Assembly (NCBI RefSeq): GCF_037992945.1
Contig: NZ_CP150304.1
Coordinates: 685,501 to 749,500, forward strand
Origin: Peribacillus sp. FSL E2-0218
GTDB lineage: Bacteria; Bacillota; Bacilli; Bacillales; DSM-1321
Direction: 5' to 3'
DNA: 64,000 bases
Position 1 is the first letter of the stretch, and the number at the start of each line of letters is the position of its first letter. The position numbers and the translations under genes were made by a program. Below are positions 1 to 7,741 of the stretch, one piece after another. The notes under the pieces are model-generated. The model ran no database searches. It saw only the letters and a program-made list of their open reading frames with translations, and was not told where the DNA came from.

Positions 1-1
1 T

Positions 2-268
2 ACACGTTTTGTAGACAATTGGGCAATTAGTGAGATGAAAGGCAATTTGACGAATGTAGAGAATTTTATGATCAGCTCAAGAGATGGACAAAGGATGGTC
101 CATGAAGCAAGAACAAAATTAGTAAAGCAAATTTATAAAAATCCCACGGTCCTGAAAAAAATCGAGGATTTGGTGAATGCAAAAATTGTGAGCATCTTTA
201 CAGATATTGATTTGGACATAGATACAGCGATGACGATTTATGTATTTGATAAGCCTGTTCAAGGTTAA
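2..268 (+). CDS. DUF2294 family protein, C-terminal part (5' end outside window)
   Basis: The reading frame is open from the window edge (frame of base 2), so the gene starts upstream and only the last 88 residues are visible. The pattern of a basic/acidic helix with EART-K-V followed by a segment ending in V-S-I-F-T-D-I-D and a final strand with VFD matches the C-terminal half of DUF2294 proteins. The role of this family is poorly known; members are often found near formate dehydrogenase genes in Bacillaceae. That fits the modB and DUF1641 remnants downstream. Family assignment is from memory of the conserved pattern, not a search. Confidence 0.6.
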   Translation, partial: TRFVDNWAISEMKGNLTNVENFMISSRDGQRMVHEARTKLVKQIYKNPTVLKKIEDLVNAKIVSIFTDIDLDIDTAMTIYVFDKPVQG

Positions 269-382
269 CTAAAAAAATTCCCATCAAAAATATCTCTTTT
301 GTGCGTAAGGGATATTTTGAGTTGTCCAGATATAGTTTTTGAGAAGGAAATGATTCAACTACCGAATGAAGGCGGAGAGGCA

Positions 383-775
383 ATGGATATAAAAAAAATG
401 ATAGAGATGACGGAGAAAACCGAAATCGGGATTGAGTCACTTGTTTCGAAAGTGAATAACGACTTTATAAAACTTTATAAAGAAAAAAACATTGAAAGTT
501 ACATTGATACTCTAAACGACATGTTAGAGTTAGCGGTTCAGCTGGAATTTGATTTTGTTTTGAAATATTTTGGTGCAGTTCCTATCGCCGCTGCCCATGA
601 AAGATTTCAATTTCAAGAAATATTTAAGTGTTTAGGCACGAGAAAAAGTAATAAAGATTGGTATTTACATTTATTTGCATTGTTTTTAGGGATACCTTCC
701 GTTTTTCGGTTGGATAGCAAGGAAATTGAGAGGAGTTTCTTTGAAACCAAAAATCAACTTCTTAAGAGGTACTAG
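383..775 (+). CDS. hypothetical protein, 130 aa, upstream of modB
   Basis: Not recognised. A frame opens at 299, but the ATG at 383 is preceded by GGCGGAGAGG at a good distance, so I place the start there. The ATG at 350 has its purine run only 2 nt away. The protein is soluble, rich in charged helices in its first half and more hydrophobic in its C-terminal half (LHLFALFLGIPSVF around residues 93-106). No Cys pairs or nucleotide motifs are visible. It lies 47 bp before modB on the same strand, at the place where a modA solute-binding gene is usually found, but it has no signal peptide or lipobox and is not ModA. Confidence 0.6.
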   Translation: MDIKKMIEMTEKTEIGIESLVSKVNNDFIKLYKEKNIESYIDTLNDMLELAVQLEFDFVLKYFGAVPIAAAHERFQFQEIFKCLGTRKSNKDWYLHLFALFLGIPSVFRLDSKEIERSFFETKNQLLKRY

Positions 776-822
776 GTATTAGAGTACGAAAATCATTATT
801 ACTAGTCAAAGTAGGAGGATAC

Positions 823-1479
823 ATGTTCCAAGCGTTTCTAACACCCGTACTGTTGTCAATTAAAATCACGATGATATCTGGTGCAGCTGTAATTATTTTA
901 GGTACTTTAGCGGGGAGACTGCTGTCACTTAATAATTTTAAAGGAAAAGTTATAGTAGAGACGATCTTAATGCTTCCATTGGTCCTACCTCCCTCGGTTG
1001 TGGGATTCTTAATGCTGATTGCGTTGGGAAAGAAGAGTGTGGTGGGGGAAGCACTGGAATTGGTTTTTAGGCAATCGATTCTATTTACATGGTGGGGCGC
1101 TGTTCTCGCATCCATCGTTGTGGCATTTCCCTTAATGTACCAGTCAGCAAAGATTGGATTTCAGGGAATAGATCATGAAATTGAAGCTGCTGCAAGAGTA
1201 TTTGGGGCAAATGAATGGCAAGTTTTTTTCCTGATTTCACTTCCCTTGGCTTCTAGAGCGATCATTTCCGGAAGTGTTTTAAGCATGGCCAGAGCACTGG
1301 GCGAATTCGGTGCTACCTTGATGGTCGCCGGGAACATACCGGGAAAGACGCAAACGGTACCGACAGCCATATATGTGGCCATTGACACTGGAAATATGAC
1401 GCTAGCTTGGCTATGGGTTCTTTTAATGGTAGTCCTATCGTTTATCATGTTATTTCTAGTACAAATCAAACAGAAGTGA
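823..1479 (+). CDS. modB: molybdate ABC transporter permease ModB
   Basis: Membrane-spanning subunit of the molybdate importer, 218 aa with about five hydrophobic segments, the usual ModB size. The permease-ATPase coupling (EAA) loop is clear at about residues 124-145 (IEAAARVFGANEWQVFF), followed by the typical ModB stretch with ARALGEFGATLM and a PTAIY motif. The start ATG at 823 follows AGTAGGAGG. No modA lies directly upstream and no modC follows; downstream is 314 bp without a gene. Either the binding protein and ATPase are elsewhere or the operon is broken. Identity is secure from the motif set; activity is uncertain. Confidence 0.9.
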   Translation: MFQAFLTPVLLSIKITMISGAAVIILGTLAGRLLSLNNFKGKVIVETILMLPLVLPPSVVGFLMLIALGKKSVVGEALELVFRQSILFTWWGAVLASIVVAFPLMYQSAKIGFQGIDHEIEAAARVFGANEWQVFFLISLPLASRAIISGSVLSMARALGEFGATLMVAGNIPGKTQTVPTAIYVAIDTGNMTLAWLWVLLMVVLSFIMLFLVQIKQK

Positions 1480-1793
1480 AATAGGATTTCCTCTATTTAT
1501 TAATGAGGCGAAGTTCTGAAGTGAAAGACCAGTAGTGCGGATCTAACCTGGCTCTTTTCCGCATGGCAAAGTTGAAATGCCTGTTCCATCCAGTGACGTA
1601 AGGTCATTATCGAAACATCGTGCACCAGGTTAAGGATCGCTCCATGAATGATGGGCAATGCTGCCAGGATAACCTATTTGGAGAGTTTTTCCCTTCACTC
1701 GCTGCAATCTGTTTTTGTATGGAGTGCAGCCCTCTACCAATATCCCAAAAGGATCCATCCCCTGTTCTTTACTTCCCTTGAAATCCACTCCGC
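1480..1793. other. intergenic stretch without a supportable gene
   Basis: About 310 bp between modB and the small HTH gene. A 35-codon frame exists on the minus strand around 1500-1607, but with no convincing ribosome site or recognisable family. Base composition is higher in GC than the flanks, suggesting decayed coding sequence. No terminator hairpin with a T-run was seen after modB. Confidence 0.5.
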
Positions 1794-2012
1794 TCAAGGT
1801 AATGAATATATTTCGTAATTTGGCGGATCGTTCAATTTAGACTTTTGCAACCGTCCTTCATTAATTAATTCCTGTAACATGTTTTCGATGACATCAGGCT
1901 TTACACCAAATAGATCAGCAATCTTTACGGTAGAGAGGGCTGTGTATTTTGGTTTTTTAGCTGAAGAAATAATCATATTATGTACCCGCTGAAATAAAAT
2001 TTCTTTTTCCAC
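1794..2012 (-). CDS. small winged-helix/HTH protein, 72 aa
   Basis: The protein has an N-terminal helix, then a helix-turn-helix-like segment (TVKIADLFGVKPDVIENMLQELINEGRLQ, about residues 28-56) of the kind seen in winged-helix regulators, and a short beta-like tail. It is small enough to be a stand-alone DNA-binding regulator or adaptor. It is transcribed against its neighbours. The open frame of the truncated DUF1641 runs antisense through its 5' flank. Exact family not recognised. Confidence 0.6.
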   Translation of the reverse strand: MEKEILFQRVHNMIISSAKKPKYTALSTVKIADLFGVKPDVIENMLQELINEGRLQKSKLNDPPNYEIYSLP

Positions 2013-2130
2013 TATTCAAACCCTTCGTTCGTCATAATTACAAAACATAATCCCTTCTAAGATTACCCCTTTTATCGTTTTCTTATGCCCTTATCATGAT
2101 ACAGTAACCCACACACCTAACTATAAGGAA

Positions 2131-2481
2131 ATGGGTGTTTTGAATACCGTGAACGGGCTGCTGGAAAAACGTGTTGATGTAGGGGTGATTGCCGTTCAAC
2201 AGCTCAATCAGCCTAATATGCATAATACAATCAAGAATGGGATGAATGCTTTTAACTTTCTTGGCCAATTGAATCCTGAGCAGTTACAAACGGTACTGAA
2301 TGGAGTGAGTCACGGCTTGGAAAAATTGGCAGAGAATATAGATAAAGATGAAAAAGTGAGCTTATGGCAACTAGGAAATAGTATTAGAAATCCGGAAATA
2401 AGAACCTCCCTGTCGACGATGTTAGGCTTTTTGGAAGGAATGGGGGAGGCATTCCAAGGAGATAAGCGAGAGTTACACTAA
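2131..2481 (+). pseudogene. DUF1641 (YrhD-like) protein, N-terminally truncated
   Basis: The 116 residues from 2131 align in pattern with the C-terminal two thirds of DUF1641 proteins: MGVLNTVNGLLE at the start, a central NQPN, and the closing LGFLEGMGEAF. These proteins are normally about 150-160 aa and accompany formate dehydrogenase in Bacillus (yrhD beside yrhE). Here roughly the first 40-50 residues are missing. The frame stays open upstream, but those codons do not look like the family and contain no ATG. The purines AAGGA end 1 nt before the ATG, so there is no usable ribosome site. I infer a 5' deletion remnant. It ends 16 bp before the HMA-like gene. Confidence 0.65.
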
Positions 2482-2497
2482 AAAGGAGCATGGTAAA

Positions 2498-2731
2498 GTG
2501 GAAAATGGATTTCTTAAAGTGGAAAATGGATTTCTTAAAGTGGAAGATATGAGAGATGAGAATGATGTTAATAAAGTTCTTCATGCACTGAATGAAGTCT
2601 GGGGTGTAAGGGATGTTGAAGTAAGCTTGGCAAACAAGCTGGCTACATTTAGTTATGATGAGAAAGCAGCCTCTCCAATTGATTTTCTTCAGGCTGTGAA
2701 AGATACGGGATTCGACATGAAAGAAGAGTAG
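2498..2731 (+). CDS. HMA/CopZ-fold protein lacking the metal-binding cysteines
   Basis: A 77-aa protein starting at GTG 2498, 9 nt after AAAAAGGAG. From residue 15 it has the beta-alpha-beta-beta-alpha-beta pattern of heavy-metal-associated domains (V-E-D-M near 15-18, V-S-L-A-N-K-L-A-T-F-S-Y near 42-53, AVKDTGFDM at the end). The position that normally holds GMTCxxC reads DMRDEND, so no Cys is present and copper or mercury binding is not expected. The first 14 residues are two copies of the same 7-residue unit, from a perfect 21-bp tandem duplication at 2498-2539. Each copy begins with GTG, so a start at 2519 is also possible. Confidence 0.65.
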   Translation: MENGFLKVENGFLKVEDMRDENDVNKVLHALNEVWGVRDVEVSLANKLATFSYDEKAASPIDFLQAVKDTGFDMKEE

Positions 2732-2770
2732 CCATCTTCATCGAATCTGGTTATAAAGGAGAGATGGACA

Positions 2771-2914
2771 ATGAAAGTATGTGAAGTATGCGGTGCAAAA
2801 GAGGAATTAGATCAAGACGGTAATGGTCAAGAACAAATGAGGATCCTTCATTTATGTGAAACCTGCAGAACCGAGCGCAGGTTCGCATCCCGATCCTTTA
2901 TTGAGCAAACATAA
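2771..2914 (+). CDS. small zinc-ribbon-like protein, 47 aa
   Basis: The ATG at 2771 is preceded by AAAGGAGAGATGG. The 47 codons carry two knuckles, CEVCG at residues 4-8 and CETC at residues 29-32, enough to bind one zinc ion, with a basic tail rich in Arg. Such proteins are often too short for automatic callers. It lies 39 bp after the HMA-like gene and is probably co-transcribed with it. Function unknown. Confidence 0.6.
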   Translation: MKVCEVCGAKEELDQDGNGQEQMRILHLCETCRTERRFASRSFIEQT

Positions 2915-3048
2915 TCAAAATCTGATACCTTGTTCTCGATTCAGGGGACAAAGCGAAAATAGAGTTGAATAACGCATTGATGAATGAGATCGAGACTGAA
3001 TGGCGGATAAGAATTTTGGATGAAGCTGAAATGGATTTAATAGATGGG

Positions 3049-3088
3049 AAAGAGCAGAAATGTTAATTTAACAGCATTTCTGCTCTTT
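3049..3088 (+). terminator. strong hairpin, intrinsic terminator
   Basis: Two perfect 14-bp arms (3049-3062 and 3075-3088) flank a 12-nt loop and are followed by a T-rich run. A short open stretch ends inside the left arm (TGTTAA), so the small genes before it probably end here. Confidence 0.75.
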
Positions 3089-3319
3089 CCATTTTATGTT
3101 GTTTTAATGAAAACCTCATCTGTCAGCGGTGGCGGACCGAATATCCTCTTACCTTCATAGGAAATTTTCATATTAATTCATACTTTACTTATTTGATTTA
3201 TAAGATTAAAATCGGATAAACAAGATTATAAGATGGGCTGATTGGACAACCGAAAGCTCCTGAGCGCGATAAGCGAGCAGGGGCTATTTGTGTTCATTTT
3301 AAAAAAAGGAGCCGAAGGC

Positions 3320-4222
3320 ATGAATATTGATCATATTGAAGCTTTTATGTATGTCGTTCACTTTAATAGCTTTCATAAAGCCGCAGAGGCGATGTTTTTA
3401 TCACAACCAACCGTATCGGCAAGAATTAAGACGCTTGAAGGGGAACTCGATACAGAACTATTCGAAAGGCAAGGGAGGGGAATCATTTTAACCGAAAAAG
3501 GGAAAGCCTTCATTCCATTTGCGGAGCAAATCATCCGCACCTTCCAACAAGGGAAAAAGCAGCTGAAGGCAGGAAGTGATTTGGAGGAAATAACGATTGG
3601 GGCCAATATCATTACATCGCAATACTTTATTCCGTTCGCGCTTCCTCTTTGGAAAGAGAAAAACCCAGATTTACGCTTTAAATTCATATCAGCAACAAAT
3701 GAGGAATTAATGGATAAATTGCTTCGGAAACAGGTTGATATAGCCTTCATGAAAGATGTTGCACATAGTGGGCTGCAAAATCATAAGACGCTTGATAATT
3801 CGATTCGATTAGTCGTATATCCGGGACATCCTTTTCAAGTTCAAACCGAGCTTTCTGTGCAGACATTAGCAATGGAGCCGCTCGTGTTTTTTGAGTGTGG
3901 TGCGTTTGACTGGAATCAGGTTCATAAAATATTTGAAGTCTCTAACGTGGAGCCGCGGTTTGAATTTCAGGTTAATCACCTCGAAGTGGCGAAATCATTG
4001 ATTGTTAGCGGAAGCTGTATCGGGTTTTTGCCGTATTTATGCATTAAAAAGGAGTTGGAAGAGGGTACGTTGGTTGAAGTGGATGTATCCCATTTAATCA
4101 AGATCAAGCAGCACATCTATCTTACTCACTTAAATCAGGGGTTGGAGGCTCCTTTATTATGGAATGACATCCTTTTTTCCATACAGGAATTTGAACAAAA
4201 CCATCATCCTTCACCGTTATAA
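3320..4222 (+). CDS. LysR family regulator of the downstream S-alkyl-cysteine operon (YtlI/AscR-like)
   Basis: A 300-aa LysR-type regulator. Residues 1-60 form the winged HTH (MNIDHIEAFMYVV, then SFHKAAEAMFLSQPTVSARIKTLE), and the remainder is the periplasmic-binding-protein-like effector domain. The frame is open from TTG 3242, but ATG 3320 has AAAGGAG at the right distance and gives the canonical LysR N-terminus. In B. subtilis the LysR protein YtlI/AscR activates the ytmI operon for S-alkylated cysteine use. Here the regulator sits just upstream of the same set of functions and points the same way. The exact effector is inferred to be a thiol-pathway metabolite, as for AscR and O-acetylserine-related control. 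Confidence 0.85.
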   Translation: MNIDHIEAFMYVVHFNSFHKAAEAMFLSQPTVSARIKTLEGELDTELFERQGRGIILTEKGKAFIPFAEQIIRTFQQGKKQLKAGSDLEEITIGANIITSQYFIPFALPLWKEKNPDLRFKFISATNEELMDKLLRKQVDIAFMKDVAHSGLQNHKTLDNSIRLVVYPGHPFQVQTELSVQTLAMEPLVFFECGAFDWNQVHKIFEVSNVEPRFEFQVNHLEVAKSLIVSGSCIGFLPYLCIKKELEEGTLVEVDVSHLIKIKQHIYLTHLNQGLEAPLLWNDILFSIQEFEQNHHPSPL

Positions 4223-4226
4223 TCGA

Positions 4227-4249
4227 ATCGATAGATATTTTCTATCGAT
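4227..4249 (+). promoter_or_regulatory. LysR-type operator (perfect dyad containing T-N11-A)
   Basis: Perfect 8-bp arms ATCGATAG (4227-4234) and CTATCGAT (4242-4249) are separated by 7 nt. The inner part fits the LysR-box rule T-N11-A (T at 4232, A at 4244). It lies about 29 bp upstream of the candidate -35 of the monooxygenase operon, the normal place for an activator recognition site. Confidence 0.65.
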
Positions 4250-4277
4250 GCCATATTTTTTTCTATTGGTAAAACCA

Positions 4278-4306
4278 TTGCCATCCGCATGTTCTGGTGA
4301 TAGGAT
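4278..4306 (+). promoter_or_regulatory. candidate sigma-A promoter of the S-alkyl-cysteine operon
   Basis: TTGCCA at 4278-4283 and TAGGAT at 4301-4306 are spaced by 17 nt. The weak -10 agrees with activation by the LysR protein bound at the dyad upstream. The ribosome site GGAGGAG precedes the first ATG at 4364. Confidence 0.5.
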
Positions 4307-4363
4307 ATACAAAATCAATTAATCGTATAAATTAACTCGGAATTAAAGCGGAGGAGAGAAAAT

Positions 4364-5386
4364 ATGAGTTATACGCTTGGCATTTTAGATCAGAGTCCGA
4401 TATTTCCCGGTTCTACAGCAGTTGATGCATTACAGCAAACCATCAACCTGGCTAAGCATGCAGAAGAGTGGGGGTATAACCGTTTCTGGGTTTCGGAACA
4501 TCATCATGCCGAAACCTTGGCGGGATCCTCACCGGAGGTATTGATATCGCATCTTTTAGCCCAAACCCATTCGATTCGAGTAGGGTCGGGAGGTGTCATG
4601 CTTCAGCATTATAGTCCGTATAAAGTGGCGGAAAACTTTCATGTGCTATCAAATCTTTCACCTGGCAGAGTGGACCTTGGCATCGGAAAGGCACCCGGGG
4701 GACTCCCATTATCCACGAAGGCGCTGCAGCATGGTACCGTGAATGATGGAAAAGATTTTGAAGAGAGGTTATCTTTCTTGCAAGAAATAATTGAAAATTC
4801 GATCAATGATACCCACCCTCTTGCAGGCGTTCAAGCGACCCCGCTTCCGTCCATAAAACCTGAAATGTTCCTGCTTGGTGCCAGTGCTGACAGTGCGAGG
4901 CTAGCCGCCAACCTTGGTATCGCCTATGTATTTGCCCGATTTATCAATAGCAATGAGACTGTACTCGATGATGCTGCACGCATTTACCGGAGCATCTTTC
5001 CGACTGGGAGCTTTAAGGTATCGGTTGCCGTGATTGCCGCTCCTTCACAGCAAGAAGCAACCCAATTAATCGGTGATCAAAAGATAGTGAAAGTCCATCT
5101 CAGAAGCGGTCGTTCAGTGACGGTCCAAACACTCGAGCAAGCGGAAATATTCGGGAAGCAGGCTGGGGAATCATACGAAATTGAAGAACAGGAATCCACT
5201 ATCATTGCCGGGACTCCCACATACGTAAAAGAACAGTTAACAAATTTACATGAAAAGTACGGGGCAGATGAGTTCATCTTGCATACGCCGGTTTTAAAAG
5301 AAGCAGAAAGATTACGATCTTTCCAATTATTGAGTCCGCTCCAATTAGCCTTACCTGAAGGGAAACACGTAACGAGCCCAAGTTGA
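4364..5386 (+). CDS. luciferase-like flavin-dependent monooxygenase (YtmO-like)
   Basis: A 340-aa LLM-class oxidoreductase of the bacterial luciferase alpha fold. Recognisable features are the N-terminal LGILDQSP, the WVSEHHHAE segment at about residues 42-50, GSGGVMLQHYSPYKVAENF near 78-96 and the PGRVDLGIGKAPGG flavin-site region near 104-117. B. subtilis YtmO, in the ytmI operon, is of the same size and type. These enzymes use reduced FMN and oxygen; in this context oxidation of a thioether or S-alkyl-cysteine derivative is likely. First gene of the operon, with a good GGAGGAG site. Confidence 0.8.
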   Translation: MSYTLGILDQSPIFPGSTAVDALQQTINLAKHAEEWGYNRFWVSEHHHAETLAGSSPEVLISHLLAQTHSIRVGSGGVMLQHYSPYKVAENFHVLSNLSPGRVDLGIGKAPGGLPLSTKALQHGTVNDGKDFEERLSFLQEIIENSINDTHPLAGVQATPLPSIKPEMFLLGASADSARLAANLGIAYVFARFINSNETVLDDAARIYRSIFPTGSFKVSVAVIAAPSQQEATQLIGDQKIVKVHLRSGRSVTVQTLEQAEIFGKQAGESYEIEEQESTIIAGTPTYVKEQLTNLHEKYGADEFILHTPVLKEAERLRSFQLLSPLQLALPEGKHVTSPS

Positions 5387-5439
5387 TTTCTTCACTCACA
5401 GGGATGTAAAAGCAAAAAAGAATAAAAGGGGGAGTATGG

Positions 5440-6774
5440 ATGTCTGAGCGGAGAAAGTTGAAATTAGGAGCGCTTATTCATGGAGTTGGAGGAAGCATAT
5501 CTGGTTGGAGGCATCCTGACATTCAAGCAGATGCCAGTGTCAGTATCGAATTTTATACGGAGCAGGCTCGGAAGGCCGAAGAGGGAAAGTTTGATTTATT
5601 ATTCATCGCTGACGGTTTATATATCAACGAGAAATCGATTCCCCATTTCTTGAATCGATTTGAGCCACTTACTCTTTTGTCCGCACTTTCAGCTGTGACG
5701 ACAAGGATAGGGCTTGTCGGTACTGTTTCAACTTCGTATAGTGAGCCATTTACTGTAGCAAGGCAATTCGCTTCACTTGATCATATCAGTCATGGACGAG
5801 GGGGATGGAACCTTGTTACTACGCCTCTTGAGAGTACAGCCTTGAACTATAGCAAAACCATTGAAGAACATCCCGATCATGCCAAACGGTACCGGATTGC
5901 TTCAGAATATATCCAGGTCACTAAAGGCTTATGGGATTCATGGGAGGATGATGCGTTTATCCGGGATAAAAAGTCGGGTAAGTTTTTTGAGCCTTCAAAA
6001 ATGCACCAATTAAATCATAAAGGAGAATTCTTCTCTGTACAGGGACCGCTTAACATTGCTCGATCCAAACAGGGGCGTCCGGTCATTTTCCAAGCTGGAT
6101 CATCCGAAGACGGCAAAAATCTTGCTGCCAAAGATGCGGATGCAATCTTTACGGGTCATCCAACTTTGGAAGAGGCGCAGAAGTTTTATCAAGATGTTAA
6201 AAAAAGGGCCATTGCATTCGGGAGAAACCCTGATGATATCGTCATCCTTCCGGGTATCGCCCCGATCATCGGTGCAACTGATGAAGCGGCAGAGAACAAA
6301 TATCAAGAACTTGCTAATCTTGTTTCCGTCGATAAGGCGCTCGATTACTTGGGACGGTACTTTGATCATCATGATTTTACGCAATATGATGTGGATGCCC
6401 CTTTCCCGGATCTCGGGGACATCGGAAAAAACAGTTTCCGAAGTACGACCGATCGAATTAAGCAGGAGGCCAAGGAGAAACATTTGACGCTCCGACAAGT
6501 GGCCCTTAATGAAGCTACACCCCGTACTCCCTTTATTGGAACTCCAGAGAAAGTGGCGGATTTGATCCAGCAATGGTTCGAAGAGAAGGGTGCGGACGGA
6601 TTCATCTTTGCTTCAAGTGTCCCGAACGCTTTGAATGACTTTGTTCTCCATGTGGTTCCCATCCTTCAACAAAAGGGGATATATCGTACTGAATATGAAG
6701 CAGATACATTAAGGGGCAACCTGGGGCTTCCGTTCCCGGAAAATCGTTATGCGAAAGAAAAAATCAATCAATAA
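5440..6774 (+). CDS. NtaA/SnaA/DszA-type FMN-dependent monooxygenase (YtnJ/YxeK-like)
   Basis: A 444-aa enzyme of the nitrilotriacetate/dibenzothiophene-sulfone monooxygenase group. It has the family start with LGALIHGVGG, the HISHGRGGWNLVTT flavin-binding segment at about residues 117-130 and the SxGRPVIFQAGSSE motif near 210. B. subtilis YtnJ and YxeK have the same length; YxeK is known to cleave the C-S bond of N-acetylated S-(2-succino)cysteine. The start ATG at 5440 follows AAAAGGGGGAG. The two monooxygenase genes are 53 bp apart and probably act on related substrates. Confidence 0.85.
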   Translation: MSERRKLKLGALIHGVGGSISGWRHPDIQADASVSIEFYTEQARKAEEGKFDLLFIADGLYINEKSIPHFLNRFEPLTLLSALSAVTTRIGLVGTVSTSYSEPFTVARQFASLDHISHGRGGWNLVTTPLESTALNYSKTIEEHPDHAKRYRIASEYIQVTKGLWDSWEDDAFIRDKKSGKFFEPSKMHQLNHKGEFFSVQGPLNIARSKQGRPVIFQAGSSEDGKNLAAKDADAIFTGHPTLEEAQKFYQDVKKRAIAFGRNPDDIVILPGIAPIIGATDEAAENKYQELANLVSVDKALDYLGRYFDHHDFTQYDVDAPFPDLGDIGKNSFRSTTDRIKQEAKEKHLTLRQVALNEATPRTPFIGTPEKVADLIQQWFEEKGADGFIFASSVPNALNDFVLHVVPILQQKGIYRTEYEADTLRGNLGLPFPENRYAKEKINQ

Positions 6775-6791
6775 TCAAGGAGGAATATGAA

Positions 6792-7070
6792 ATGGGAGAA
6801 CAGCTATCTGTCGTCGTTTGGTCAAAACAAGGCTGCCACTATTGCGAGGATGTTAAACAATACTTAAAGGAAAAGGACATTGCGTATCAAACGGTGGATG
6901 TTACCAACCAGGATGAACGGCGCGATATTTTAGAAATCAAATATGGCGTCCGGTATGTGCCCATTATTGAAATCGGGCGGGGGAACGTCTATGAGGCCGT
7001 TACAGAAGTCGGCATCCCCCATCTTGAAAAAGCACTTGACCGGTACCATCACAAAAATCCAGCATTTTAA
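6792..7070 (+). CDS. glutaredoxin-like thiol-disulfide protein (YtnI-like)
   Basis: A 92-aa thioredoxin-fold protein with active site CHYC at residues 15-18 and the cis-proline loop YVPIIEIG near residues 54-61. It corresponds in size and neighbourhood to B. subtilis YtnI. Its likely role is reduction of a mixed disulfide or delivery of thiol reducing power during cleavage of S-modified cysteines. It follows the monooxygenase by 17 bp with an AAGGAGG site. Confidence 0.85.
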   Translation: MGEQLSVVVWSKQGCHYCEDVKQYLKEKDIAYQTVDVTNQDERRDILEIKYGVRYVPIIEIGRGNVYEAVTEVGIPHLEKALDRYHHKNPAF

Positions 7071-7187
7071 CCTAGATTCCTGAATCAGCAGCAGATAGAA
7101 AGGTCTTGAACAGGTGAATGAATAAATCGCGATATAATTCCGACTATTCTTGTTTGGATAATAAACTATGGAGATGGGGGATGAATC

Positions 7188-7721
7188 ATGTCACAGCTAA
7201 TCCGTCTTGCTACTGTTACGGATGCCTCTGAAGTGCTGGGGGTCACGCTTAGGGCGTATGAACCGATTAGGGATTTGAATATTAAATTTTTGGCTGCGAC
7301 GGCTGATCTGCAGTTAGTGACGAATAATATTCGGCGGAATCTCACTTACGTATTAGAACGGGATGGCCAAATTGTTTCGACCGTGACCGTTCGCCATCCA
7401 TGGAATGATCCTGAGCACTTCAGTCCCTACCCCTTCATTTGGTGGTTTGCGGTAGATCCCTTGTATAAGCAAAAAGGCATCGGGTCAGCTTTGTTAACTT
7501 GGGTGGAAGAAAATATGCTTCGGGATCTGGTGAAAGCGCCGGCTGTCTATTTGGCGACAGCCGATCGCCACCCTTGGCTTGTATCCATTTATGAAAGAAG
7601 AGGCTATGAGATTTTTGCCGAACGAGTTCACGATGGCGAAAAGATTGTCTACCTTCGTAAAATTCTTGATGAAACGCTGTACCGCATCATTGAAAATAAA
7701 GAACCATTGGTTAGTCATTAA
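7188..7721 (+). CDS. GNAT N-acetyltransferase (YtmI/SnaA-like)
   Basis: A 177-aa GCN5-type acetyltransferase. The acetyl-CoA pyrophosphate loop is visible as QKGIGSALL at about residues 101-109, after the strand FIWWFAVDP. B. subtilis YtmI (SnaA) has the same length and acetylates the amino group of S-alkylated cysteines before oxidative cleavage. It is separated from the glutaredoxin gene by 117 bp. That gap contains TATAAT at 7133 but no well-spaced -35, so a second promoter is possible but unproven. It begins the transport half of the operon, as ytmI does in B. subtilis. Confidence 0.8.
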   Translation: MSQLIRLATVTDASEVLGVTLRAYEPIRDLNIKFLAATADLQLVTNNIRRNLTYVLERDGQIVSTVTVRHPWNDPEHFSPYPFIWWFAVDPLYKQKGIGSALLTWVEENMLRDLVKAPAVYLATADRHPWLVSIYERRGYEIFAERVHDGEKIVYLRKILDETLYRIIENKEPLVSH

Positions 7722-7741
7722 AAATGTCGGGGGAAATTGAG

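Noticed and set aside
2922..3065. Open stretch of about 47 codons before the terminator at 3049 (coding-like sequence with NEIETEWRIRIL)
   Set aside because: No ATG or GTG with a ribosome site, and its end overlaps the terminator arm. It may be a gene remnant but cannot be called.
7075..7187. Internal promoter before the YtmI-like acetyltransferase (TATAAT at 7133)
   Set aside because: The nearest -35-like TTGAAC is 21 nt away, outside the normal spacing.
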